The translations under genes were made by a program, and so were the position numbers. From contig NZ_JAAOEO010000018.1 in the NCBI RefSeq assembly GCF_011393025.1, forward strand, positions 27,783 through 91,782: 64,000 nt of DNA, written 5' to 3'. This document shows, piece after piece, positions 15,434 to 23,188 of this stretch (positions are counted from its first letter, which is position 1; the number at the start of each line of letters is the position of its first letter). This DNA is from Neobacillus terrae. GTDB lineage: Bacteria > Bacillota > Bacilli > Bacillales > Cytobacillaceae. The notes under the pieces were generated by a model that ran no database searches, had not been told where the DNA came from, and was given only the letters and a program-made list of their open reading frames with translations.

Positions 15434-16873
15434 TTAAAGGTTTTCACCATTTGTTTCGATTACTTCCTTGTACCAGTAGAAGGAATTCTTGCGGCTGCGT
15501 TCCATGGTTCCGCTGCCATCGTCGTGCTTGTCTACATAAATGAAGCCATAACGTTTAGAATACTCACCTGATGAAGCAGATACAAGGTCGATACAGCCCC
15601 AAGGTGTGTAACCCATCAGTTCAACACCATCCTCAATGGCCTCTCCCATTTCACGGATATGCTCTCGCAGATATTCAATACGGTATTCGTCATTGATAGA
15701 ACCGTCTTCTTCAACCTTATCATAAGCACCTAAGCCATTTTCTACCACAAAAAGAGGAACCTGATAACGATCATAAAGTTTATTTAAGGTAATTCTCAAG
15801 CCGATTGGGTCTACTTCCCAGCCCCAATCACTTGCTTTTAGGAACGGATTTCGTACTCCGCCAATCAAGTTGCCCTGGCTGCTTTCCTCATCTCTTATTA
15901 CCATTTTCTCGGTACGTGACATATAATAGCTGAACCCGATGTAATCTACTGTTCCTTCCTTTAATAGTTCAAGGTCGCCTTCCTCGATTTGAAGCTCGAT
16001 ATTATGGTCTTTAAAATATCGATTAATAAACCGTGGATACTCCCCGCGGACCTGTACATCACCGCAGAAATGGTTAAAGAAACGCTCTTCTTCAAGGGCA
16101 TACATCACATTTTCCGGGTTTGAATCCCAAGAATAAACAGGAGCATAGAGAAGCATGCAGCCGATTTTGGCATCAGGAATGATTTTGTGGCATGCCTTAA
16201 CAGCAATGGCACTCGCCACAAATTGATGGTGGAATGCCTGGAAAGTTGACTGGTAACGGTCCTCTTCTTTATGAATAGAGAAACCAAGACCCATGATCGG
16301 CATTACTAAACCGCTGTTAATTTCGTTAAAGGTCATCCAGTACTTAACCTTATCCTTATAACGATTGAATATGGCATTTACATATCTTCCAAAGAAGGTA
16401 ACTACTTCTCGGCTTCTCCAGCCGCCATATTCTTTAACAAGTGTTACAGGCATTTCATAGTGAGAAATGGTAACAACCGGCTCAATGCCTTGTCTAATAA
16501 GCTCATCAAATACCCGGTCATAAAAAGCGAGGCCTTCTCCATTCGCTTCCAATTCATTTCCGTTCGGGAAGATACGAGTCCAGGCGATTGACATACGGAA
16601 TACTTTAAATCCCATTTCCTTAAAAAGAGCAATATCCTCTTTGTAACGGTGATAGAAGTCAATTCCTTCATGGTTTGGGTAGTATTTATTTGGATCGATT
16701 TCAAAATTGAAGCCAGGCTCCTGAATGATTTTTAGACGCTGTTTTCCACCTGGCAGTACATCTGCTATATTTAAGCCTTTATTACCCTCGTGGAAACCGC
16801 CTTCTATTTGGTTAGCAGCCGTTGCTCCTCCCCATAAAAAACCTTCAGGGAATCTTTTTTTAGATTGTACCAT
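15434..16873 (-). CDS. 6-phospho-beta-glucosidase, glycoside hydrolase family 1
   Basis: A 479-residue GH1 enzyme that cleaves phosphorylated beta-glucosides (cellobiose-P, arbutin-P, salicin-P) in the cytoplasm. The acid/base Glu184 is in TFNEIN and the nucleophile Glu378 in VENGLG. FPEGFLWGGATAANQIEGG is the GH1 N-terminal signature. Length matches BglA/BglH/AscB. GGAGG precedes the ATG. Upstream lie a remnant of a beta-glucoside PTS gene and two LicT/BglG-type antiterminator targets, so the gene is the surviving member of a bgl operon. Sugar phosphate must now come from another PTS, perhaps the licBC system at 43-45 kb. Confidence 0.92.
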   Translation of the reverse strand: MVQSKKRFPEGFLWGGATAANQIEGGFHEGNKGLNIADVLPGGKQRLKIIQEPGFNFEIDPNKYYPNHEGIDFYHRYKEDIALFKEMGFKVFRMSIAWTRIFPNGNELEANGEGLAFYDRVFDELIRQGIEPVVTISHYEMPVTLVKEYGGWRSREVVTFFGRYVNAIFNRYKDKVKYWMTFNEINSGLVMPIMGLGFSIHKEEDRYQSTFQAFHHQFVASAIAVKACHKIIPDAKIGCMLLYAPVYSWDSNPENVMYALEEERFFNHFCGDVQVRGEYPRFINRYFKDHNIELQIEEGDLELLKEGTVDYIGFSYYMSRTEKMVIRDEESSQGNLIGGVRNPFLKASDWGWEVDPIGLRITLNKLYDRYQVPLFVVENGLGAYDKVEEDGSINDEYRIEYLREHIREMGEAIEDGVELMGYTPWGCIDLVSASSGEYSKRYGFIYVDKHDDGSGTMERSRKNSFYWYKEVIETNGENL

Positions 16874-16942
16874 TTGTAATTCCTCCTATTGTAAGTTCTA
16901 TCTATTTACAGGTGGGACAGATGCCCTCTCTGGAAATAAGCA

Positions 16943-17140
16943 TTATGCCTGTAAAGTAAGAAAAGCTTCACTTGTGTTTACCTTTCCCTTTTTAACAGGA
17001 GAAATTGATTCGTAGTTATCTGTATTTGTAATATTAACAGGAGTGATTAAATCATAGCCTTCTGCTTTGATGCTATTCATTTTTGATGTTTCGGCAGATT
17101 CTTTTACTTGGGTATGGCCATTACCTAAGTAAAAAACCAA
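16943..17140 (-). pseudogene. Remnant of a beta-glucoside PTS enzyme II (C-terminal end of the EIIA domain)
   Basis: The open stretch gives IKAEGYDLITPVNITNTDN at about residues 24-42. This matches the end of EIIA domains of the glucose/beta-glucoside type (LEKIKAxGYDxxTPVxxTNT). The residues before it do not continue the domain, there is no good start, and a stop lies five codons upstream. The active-site His part of EIIA, EIIB and EIIC are all gone. It lies between the RAT elements and the GH1 gene, where bglP/bglF would be. Confidence 0.7.
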
Positions 17141-17205
17141 ATCAATACATCACAAAGAAGCTGTTAGTTGACTTAGGTTTTGCTTGACTGACCAGTAACA
17201 ATCCC
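17123..17205 (-). promoter_or_regulatory. Second LicT/BglG-type RAT sequence with decayed terminator
   Basis: Minus strand GGGATTGTTACTGGT (from 17205) continues with GTCAAGCAAAACCTAAGT, the known RAT layout bound by BglG/LicT antiterminators. ACCTAAGT at its 3' end can pair with ACTTAGGT (plus 17123-17130 with 17171-17178), as a terminator stem would, but no T-run is left. Confidence 0.65.
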
Positions 17206-17220
17206 TTTATTAGGGTATTC

Positions 17221-17301
17221 CGAAACTAAAAAAACCTAAATTGCACGTCGAAAATTAGACATTGCAATTTAGGTTTTGCCTGCTTCACCAGTAACAACCC
17301 T
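17221..17301 (-). promoter_or_regulatory. First LicT/BglG-type RAT with intact overlapping terminator
   Basis: Minus strand GGGTTGTTACTGGTGAAGCA then GGCAAAACCTAAAT is a near-consensus RAT. Its 3' part is the 5' arm of a terminator: AAAACCTAAATTGC pairs with GCAATTTAGGTTTT (17231-17244 with 17264-17277), followed by seven T. Binding of a phosphorylation-controlled antiterminator should let transcription proceed toward the GH1 gene. The antiterminator gene is not in the window. Confidence 0.8.
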
Positions 17302-17395
17302 AGAAGGCTTAATTTTAGTTAATAAAATAGTAACACCTTTTAAAAAAGGGTGCAATTATTTTTGACCAGGTATTGATATCGCTTACGAGCGGACT

Positions 17396-17426
17396 AAATA
17401 AAAAGCACCCCATTCATGAGGTGCTG
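17396..17426 (-). terminator. Terminator of glnK-amtB
   Basis: AGCACCCCA (17404-17412) pairs with TGAGGTGCT (17417-17425) with one G-T, and a T-run follows on the minus strand. Confidence 0.8.
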
Positions 17427-17431
17427 GAATA

Positions 17432-18739
17432 TCAAAAATCTCTTCTGACTTTTTCTTTTGGCGTTGCAACTGTAATGCCAGTAGTTTCTTCAAAATTATA
17501 TAAGCTTGTTGGGAGATCGGTAAATCGTTCTAATTCATTATATGCTGGAATCCCGTGGTAAGACATATCCAAACCTTCGTCTTCTTCCCGGGCACTGGCA
17601 CGGAAACCGACAGTCATCTCACAAACCTTGGCCATAAATGATCCTCCAAGTAATCCCCAAATGATTACTACCGCTGCACCTAATAATTGGATATATAAAA
17701 GATGCCCATTTCCTGTAGTTAAAAGGCCTTCTGATTTATCGAAAAGTCCTACAGCTACGGTACCAAAAACCCCATTGAATCCATGAACTGCTACTGCACC
17801 CACGGGATCATCAACTTTTAAATTATCTACTAACAAGGTAGCGTATATGACAATCAGGCCACTGATTACCCCGATTGCAATCGCACTCCATTGGGAAACA
17901 AAAGCACAACCTGCTGTAACTGACACAAGTCCGGATAACACACCGTTGATAGTCATACTTGGATCCGCTTTGCCAAATTTCTTCATTGTTAAAAATAAAG
18001 CAGAGGTTCCTCCCGCTGCACCGGCAAGCATTGTATTTATAGCTATAGATGCCAAGGAAGAATTGGAAGCATCAAGGGTGCTTCCTGCATTAAAGGCAAA
18101 CCAGCCAAACCAGAGAATAAACGCACCAGCTGAGGCAAGTGGTATATTACTCGGTGCAAATACATTCGCACTTCCATCCGAATTAAATCTTCCCTTACGC
18201 GGGCCCAACAGCTTTGCCATCGAAAAGGCAGTAAACCCTCCAAGTGCATGAATGGCAGCAGATCCGGCAAAGTCCTTCATTCCAAGCTTCGCGAGCCAGC
18301 CATGTTCATTCCAAATCCAGTGTCCAGAAAGAGGATAAATTATTATACAAATCAAAACAGCAGTTACTACATATGCTTTAAAATTCATCCGTTCCGCAAC
18401 CGCTCCTGAAACAATGGAAATGCATGCTACCGCAAATCCCATCTGGAATAATACAAAGGCTGCACTCGGCAGCTGAAGGGAAAGTACTATTGATTCAGGA
18501 TGGCCAAATAAAGTTGTCCCTACCATGCCAAACGCATCTTTACCGAACATTACGGCAAAACCAATCATCCAAAAAGCTAACGCCCCAACCGTTAAATCAA
18601 CAAAAATTTTCATAATTACATTAACGGCATTTTTGGTTCTCACAAATCCGGCTTCTAATAAACTAAATCCGCCCTCCATAAATAGAATCATTGCAGCAGC
18701 CAAAACGACCCAAATTGTATTTAAAAACTCTAGTTTCAT
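17432..18739 (-). CDS. amtB: Ammonium transporter
   Basis: A 435-residue Amt/Mep/Rh channel for ammonium with about eleven membrane segments. Motifs include the N-terminal LLEAGFVRTKNAVNV and FAGSAAIHALGGFTA, and the pore histidine region GAVAVHGFNGVFG. Its ribosome site AGGAGG lies inside the last codons of glnK, 4 bp away, so the pair is coupled. GlnK should plug AmtB when nitrogen is sufficient. The gene order (glnK first) is the reverse of B. subtilis nrgAB. Confidence 0.95.
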   Translation of the reverse strand: MKLEFLNTIWVVLAAAMILFMEGGFSLLEAGFVRTKNAVNVIMKIFVDLTVGALAFWMIGFAVMFGKDAFGMVGTTLFGHPESIVLSLQLPSAAFVLFQMGFAVACISIVSGAVAERMNFKAYVVTAVLICIIIYPLSGHWIWNEHGWLAKLGMKDFAGSAAIHALGGFTAFSMAKLLGPRKGRFNSDGSANVFAPSNIPLASAGAFILWFGWFAFNAGSTLDASNSSLASIAINTMLAGAAGGTSALFLTMKKFGKADPSMTINGVLSGLVSVTAGCAFVSQWSAIAIGVISGLIVIYATLLVDNLKVDDPVGAVAVHGFNGVFGTVAVGLFDKSEGLLTTGNGHLLYIQLLGAAVVIIWGLLGGSFMAKVCEMTVGFRASAREEDEGLDMSYHGIPAYNELERFTDLPTSLYNFEETTGITVATPKEKVRRDF

Positions 18740-18743
18740 GCTG

Positions 18744-19103
18744 TCAATCCTCCTGATTCGCTAAATCGTCAATATCAAAATCCGGCTGCCCTGTTCGAAT
18801 GTTATATGCCTCCAATATTGGATAAACATAAATTTTGCCGTCTCCGTCCTCGCCTGTCTGAGCGGCATTAAAAATCGTTTTGATGGTTGGCTCAACCATA
18901 TAATCAGAAAGAATAATTTCCAATTTAACCTTTGGATGAAGTGTTACCTGATAATTTTTCCCGCGATATACTCCCTGTGTATCCTTCTGTTTTCCTCTCC
19001 CAACTACCTGGGATACAGTAAAACCTGTAATTCCTATTTTCTTTAAATCTTTAATTGTCTCCGTAAGTCTTTCTGGTCTAATAATGGCATCTATTTTTTT
19101 CAA
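18744..19103 (-). CDS. glnK: P-II family nitrogen regulatory protein GlnK
   Basis: A 119-residue P-II trimer subunit. I start it at a TTG at 19103, six bases after GAGGTGG, which gives the usual MKKIDAIIRPERL start; a GTG three codons upstream would overlap the ribosome site. From this start Tyr46 and Tyr51 of the T-loop fall at the same numbers as in E. coli GlnK, and GDGKIYVYPI near residue 85 is the ATP-binding B-loop. It regulates AmtB by blocking its pore. A TnrA/GlnR-like box lies 14-30 bases before the start. Confidence 0.93.
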   Translation of the reverse strand: MKKIDAIIRPERLTETIKDLKKIGITGFTVSQVVGRGKQKDTQGVYRGKNYQVTLHPKVKLEIILSDYMVEPTIKTIFNAAQTGEDGDGKIYVYPILEAYNIRTGQPDFDIDDLANQED

Positions 19104-19116
19104 TCGAACCACCTCA

Positions 19117-19133
19117 TGTAAGGTTTTCTAACA
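19117..19133 (-). promoter_or_regulatory. TnrA/GlnR-type operator in the glnK leader
   Basis: On the minus strand TGTTAGAAAACCTTACA matches the 17-bp consensus TGTNANAWWWTNTNACA at all but one fixed position. It lies between a possible -35 TTGACG/-10 element (around 19145-19175) and the ribosome site, that is downstream of the promoter. Confidence 0.55.
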
Positions 19134-19302
19134 TCATTTGTTAAAGGATATAATATGCTGTAATGTTCGTCAACTATCAAGCCTTTATAAGTACGTTTTC
19201 AGCAATTGAAAATACTAGTTGAAAAGCGTTACAAAAGTCCAACCTGAAAATAAAAATAATCATAACTTGTTTATAGAGATGTTTTTATACGGGGTGAATA
19301 AG

Positions 19303-19668
19303 ATGTCTATTGGGGAAAATGAAGAAAAGACAGAAAGGCATATCGATCCGATGGCTAAATTTTTGTTCGGAGGCAGAAGGTTCCAAGAGGATAATCAAGA
19401 GGAAGATTTTGAGTCAAACCATTCTGAACGCAAGGACTTCAGATGGCAGCAAAGACCTGTTTCGCGGCAAAGGAATCAAGGCAATGATTGGCTTTTGGGA
19501 GGCAGAAATCATAGAAGCCAGCCCCAGAATGAAATAGAAAAAGTGCTTAACCAGGTGGATTATGAATTACTTATGGAAACTATAGATTCCTGTTATAACT
19601 CCTACCAGCAAATTAAACCCTTGGTTTTTCCTTATTTGCAGAAATTTATAGGGAAGTTTAAATCTTGA
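19303..19668 (+). CDS. Hypothetical protein, 121 residues
   Basis: Not recognised with confidence. The ATG at 19303 follows GGGGTG by seven bases. The protein is hydrophilic, with IDPMAKFLFGGRRF near residue 18-30, an Arg/Gln/Glu-rich middle with a second GGR motif (WLLGGRNHR), and a C-terminal helical stretch (VDYELLMETIDSCYN, then QIKPLVFPYLQKFIGKF). No signal peptide or membrane segment. The composition recalls small spore-associated proteins of Bacillaceae, but that is only an impression. An in-frame ATG 28 codons earlier lacks a ribosome site. Confidence 0.7.
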   Translation: MSIGENEEKTERHIDPMAKFLFGGRRFQEDNQEEDFESNHSERKDFRWQQRPVSRQRNQGNDWLLGGRNHRSQPQNEIEKVLNQVDYELLMETIDSCYNSYQQIKPLVFPYLQKFIGKFKS

Positions 19669-19775
19669 GTATATGAGTCTTAACCTATTTTTAGGTTTCC
19701 CGAAAAGAGAAATAACTGAAATATTGATTTGAAAAGGGCATATGGAAAAATGCAAATATTCTCAAACAAATATAA

Positions 19776-19815
19776 AAGCTGGTTCAGAGTGAAACTTTTA
19801 CTCTATAACCAGCTT
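19776..19815 (-). terminator. Terminator of the AtoE operon
   Basis: AAGCTGGTT (19776-19784) pairs with AACCAGCTT (19807-19815), with an inner AGAG/CTCT. The minus strand continues into TTTATATTT. It lies between convergent genes and ends the eight-gene catabolic operon. Confidence 0.75.
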
Positions 19816-19846
19816 AATATTTATTTAATATAGTATTTTTTAAGGA

Positions 19847-21187
19847 CTAACCAAGATATCCCCAAATTAATACTGAAGCACTATAAAGGATACCTATCCA
19901 AACCATGATGATAACAAGATATCCCATTACATCTTTCAGCTTTAATTTTGAAATGGCTAGGACTGGCAAAATCCAGAAAGGCTGGATCAGATCATTCCAA
20001 GCGTTACCCAACATAACGGACATGGACGTTTGGCTGAGTGAAGCTCCAAGTTTATGTGCAGCTTCAATCATGAATGGACCTTGTACTACCCAATGGCCAC
20101 CACCGGATGGAGCAAAGAAGTTAATAACATAAGAGCTCAATAGTCCCCAAAGTGGCAAAGTATGAGCGTCAGCAAGGTTTACGAATCCCTTGGAAATAGT
20201 GTCTACCAGGCCGGATGCAGCCATGATCGCCATAATACCAGCATAGAACGGATATTGAAGCAAAATTCCAGAAATCGTTTTAATCCCTTCGTTCAACTGT
20301 TTTACATAGTTTGAAGGAGTTCCTAAAAGAAGGATACCACCGAAAAGAATAATAAAGTTGATTGTATTAAAGTCAAGTGTACCGCCCTTAACAAAGTGGT
20401 TAACGATATAAGCGACACCCATAATGCCAATTAAAAAACTTAAAATCCAGCTGTTGTTTAATTTAGAAGCAAATGTAACGGGTTCATGTACTGCCTCAAC
20501 AGAAGCAGCAATTTCCTGGCCAGCAAGTTCTAAACTTGGATCATGTTCAATAACATCTTTTTTGTTTTTAGGATGTAGAAGTGCATTAAGCAAAGGGAGA
20601 GTAATAATCGTAATAAGGCTTGTGATAAGCATAGGTGTAGTGAAAATCGTTTTAGAAAGAGGAATGACTCCCATTACTTTTTCCATCGGATGACCCGGTG
20701 TTGAAATTAATACAGGAATACTTGCTGATAATCCCAAACCATAAAGTGTGAAACCGCTATAAGCAGCAGCAATAATAAGCGGATAATGTACCCCTTTAAC
20801 TTTTGAACCTAATTTTTTTGCTACGATACCACCAATGACAAGTCCGAAAGCCCAGTTTAACCAGCTTCCAATTCCCCCAACCAATGTTGCAACAATAATT
20901 GCAGTTCTGGGCTTATGGACCATATTTACCAGTTTGTCCAGTAATTTGTTGACTAGTGGAGCGCTAGCAATTACATATCCCATAGCTAGCATAACTGCAA
21001 TCTGAGTTGTGAAAGCAAGCAAATTCCAAAAACCGTCCCCCCAGCTGACTGCTGCAGCCATTACCCCTTGGCCCTCAACAAGAACAGCTAATAATACAGT
21101 CAACAGTGTCAAACCAATAGCAAATACGAATGGATCCGGAAGATACTTTCTCATCAATTCGGTAAAAAAATTTGTCAGCTTTGACAT
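19847..21187 (-). CDS. atoE: Short-chain fatty acid transporter (AtoE family)
   Basis: A 446-residue membrane protein with about twelve hydrophobic segments. The N-terminus (RKYLPDPFVFAIGLTLL) and the loops GGIGSWLNWAFGLVIGGI and FFAPSGGGHWVVQGP are typical of the AtoE family, which in E. coli imports acetoacetate and butyrate. It is the last gene of the operon led by the GntR regulator. The downstream enzymes scoAB and thiolase at 28.9-31.4 kb could use such an acid, which supports the assignment. Confidence 0.93.
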   Translation of the reverse strand: MSKLTNFFTELMRKYLPDPFVFAIGLTLLTVLLAVLVEGQGVMAAAVSWGDGFWNLLAFTTQIAVMLAMGYVIASAPLVNKLLDKLVNMVHKPRTAIIVATLVGGIGSWLNWAFGLVIGGIVAKKLGSKVKGVHYPLIIAAAYSGFTLYGLGLSASIPVLISTPGHPMEKVMGVIPLSKTIFTTPMLITSLITIITLPLLNALLHPKNKKDVIEHDPSLELAGQEIAASVEAVHEPVTFASKLNNSWILSFLIGIMGVAYIVNHFVKGGTLDFNTINFIILFGGILLLGTPSNYVKQLNEGIKTISGILLQYPFYAGIMAIMAASGLVDTISKGFVNLADAHTLPLWGLLSSYVINFFAPSGGGHWVVQGPFMIEAAHKLGASLSQTSMSVMLGNAWNDLIQPFWILPVLAISKLKLKDVMGYLVIIMVWIGILYSASVLIWGYLG

Positions 21188-21232
21188 TTAATTCATCCCC
21201 TTTGTTCTTTCTAAAATTCCCCTTGTATTGAA

Positions 21233-21970
21233 TTAACTTACAATGGCTAATGCCCGAACCTGTCCGCCTGTAGCTCCCAAATATGGAATAGGTGCCCCGG
21301 AAAAAATAAACCGGGATTTAGGTATTAGATTAATATTAACCAGATTTTCAATAATGGCAATAAAATCATCGCCCTTTAACCCTAAGGATGTAGGTCTTAA
21401 AAAGTTCATATGGACTGGAAGATTCAAAGCGCCCGGTGCGTCCACATTACAGTTATCAATTCCTATAGTCTTTACTTTCTTTTCGCGTAGCCATTCACCC
21501 GCATCAATCGATAACCCCATATGATTAAACGAGTATTGGTATGGATCCTTATTAATAGACCATCCTGTATGGATAAGGACAATATCTCCAGGCCGTACCG
21601 TTGTACCAGATTTCGCTTCTGCTTCTCTAAGGTCTTTGGCGGTTACGAGTTCCTTAGGCCCGTAACGGAACGATACATCCAGCCATACTGCATCCCCATA
21701 TCCACATTCCACTGGCATTTTATCGATGGTATATTCTGAGTGCGGGTCTCCATGAAAGCATGAATCCATATGTGTTCCTGTATGACCGCAAATAATAATA
21801 TTTTCATTTTGAAACGAAACCAGATCATGTTCATCATAATGATTTGTCCGGTTAAAGGTACGCCAGGCTTCGTGTGTCCGGGTTCCCGGCAAAAAGAAAG
21901 GGGTTTTGCCATGTGCGGAGTGCTGAGGCATTCCCTCAAAAATCGGCATGGTTAAATCAAATATTTTCAT
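21233..21970 (-). CDS. Cyclase/kynurenine-formamidase family hydrolase (first copy)
   Basis: A 245-residue metal-dependent hydrolase of the cyclase family (PF04199). The metal motif HTGTHMDS spans His63-Asp69, followed by His in CFHGDP and the conserved HTGW near residue 137. Family members hydrolyse N-formylkynurenine, isatin or act in polyketide and aromatic degradation. Substrate here unknown. It lies between the SDR and atoE genes at short spacing. A second, distinct member lies at 31593-32270 in the same region. Confidence 0.88.
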   Translation of the reverse strand: MKIFDLTMPIFEGMPQHSAHGKTPFFLPGTRTHEAWRTFNRTNHYDEHDLVSFQNENIIICGHTGTHMDSCFHGDPHSEYTIDKMPVECGYGDAVWLDVSFRYGPKELVTAKDLREAEAKSGTTVRPGDIVLIHTGWSINKDPYQYSFNHMGLSIDAGEWLREKKVKTIGIDNCNVDAPGALNLPVHMNFLRPTSLGLKGDDFIAIIENLVNINLIPKSRFIFSGAPIPYLGATGGQVRALAIVS

Positions 21971-21998
21971 TTTTTACTCCTTTCCTGATGGCCAAAGA

Positions 21999-22769
21999 TT
22001 AACCCATAAATCTTCCTCCGTTAACATCCAAAACGGCACCATTCATATATTTTGATTCGTCGGAAGCTAAAAACACGGCTGCGTTTGCTATATCTTCTTT
22101 TTCGCCAAGCGTCCTTGAAGGGATTTCATTGATTACACGCTCCTGCTGTTCTTGGGAGTTTTCTTCATAGAATAATTTGTGCATGCGTTCGCCGCTGATG
22201 ATGAGGCCAGGTGCAATAATATTTACGTTAATTCCAAATGGCCCAACTTCACTGGCAAGTCGTCTGCTGAAGGAAATAACACCTCCTTTAGCTGCAGCAT
22301 AAGCAACTCCAGTAACAAGGCTTGAGGTTCTCCCTCCAATGGAAGACATATTAATTATTTTCCCACCGCCATTTTCCTTCATATATTTAACTGCGATCTG
22401 TGAGAGCAAGAAAGTTCCCTTTAAGTTTACGTTAAGGACCTTGTCCCAATCTTCCTCTTCGATATCTTCAAGAACTCGGGGGGTATGTAAACTTCCACCG
22501 GCATTATTAACCAGGATATCAATTTTTCCAAATCTCTTTACTACTTGGTCTACCATAGCCAATGCATCGGACTTTTTAGATACATCTCCGATAACGTAGT
22601 CCACTTCGAATTTTTCCTTTAACTCCTCGGCCGTTTGTGCTACCAATGTTTCATTTACATCATTCAGTACAATAATGGCTCCTTCTTTTGCCAATCCAAC
22701 GGCGATTTCTCTTCCAAGCCCCCCTGCTGAACCGGTAATAAGTGCAACCTTGTTATCGAGTTTTCTCAA
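21999..22769 (-). CDS. SDR-family oxidoreductase
   Basis: A 256-residue short-chain dehydrogenase: cofactor motif TGSAGGLGR near residue 12-20, NNAGG, catalytic Ser in MSSIGG, and YAAAKGG with the Tyr-x-x-x-Lys pair. Start taken at a TTG at 22769, eight bases after AAAGGAG; an ATG nine codons upstream precedes that site. The aspartate after the second strand (LNDVNE) favours NAD(H). It probably oxidises a hydroxy intermediate of the catabolic operon. Confidence 0.9.
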   Translation of the reverse strand: MRKLDNKVALITGSAGGLGREIAVGLAKEGAIIVLNDVNETLVAQTAEELKEKFEVDYVIGDVSKKSDALAMVDQVVKRFGKIDILVNNAGGSLHTPRVLEDIEEEDWDKVLNVNLKGTFLLSQIAVKYMKENGGGKIINMSSIGGRTSSLVTGVAYAAAKGGVISFSRRLASEVGPFGINVNIIAPGLIISGERMHKLFYEENSQEQQERVINEIPSRTLGEKEDIANAAVFLASDESKYMNGAVLDVNGGRFMG

Positions 22770-22810
22770 CCCGCTCACTCCTTTCCTGTCTTTCATGCAA
22801 GAATAAAAGT

Positions 22811-23164
22811 TTATAAATGAACAAAAACTTTTCCATCTTCCTCTGTTACTTCATATGTTTTAACACGCACATTGTGAGGATCAAATAAAGAACATCCAGT
22901 CCTAATATCAAATTCCCAGCTGTGCCAAGGGCATTTTAATATCTCTCCGTCTTTTACAAAGTTATATTCACCCGGTTCATTTGCCGTACATGTTCCGTCA
23001 AGAGATCCATCTGATAGGGCTGGTCCTTTATGGGGGCATACATCCCGAAGGGCAAATAATTCACCCTCCTTTGAACGGATAACCACAACTGGTATGCGAT
23101 CAATTTTTAAGGATTTCATTTCTCCTGACTGTAATTCTTCTTCCATACAAACTGGATGCTTCAT
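22811..23164 (-). CDS. Rieske [2Fe-2S] ferredoxin
   Basis: A 117-residue single-domain Rieske protein. Ligands are Cys43/His45 (CPHKG) and Cys78/His81 (CPWHSWEFD). Such proteins carry electrons to ring-hydroxylating oxygenases or serve as small subunits. No oxygenase large subunit or reductase is in this operon, which is unusual; its partner is elsewhere or the protein has another role. It is set between the amidohydrolase and SDR genes with spacing of 24 and 41 bp. Confidence 0.92.
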   Translation of the reverse strand: MKHPVCMEEELQSGEMKSLKIDRIPVVVIRSKEGELFALRDVCPHKGPALSDGSLDGTCTANEPGEYNFVKDGEILKCPWHSWEFDIRTGCSLFDPHNVRVKTYEVTEEDGKVFVHL

Positions 23165-23188
23165 CTACTGTCTCTCCTTCCTTTGGTT

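Noticed and set aside
16943..17140. Intact 65-residue protein gene
   Set aside because: Its end matches the last part of PTS EIIA domains, there is no usable start, and the context is that of a deleted bgl operon.
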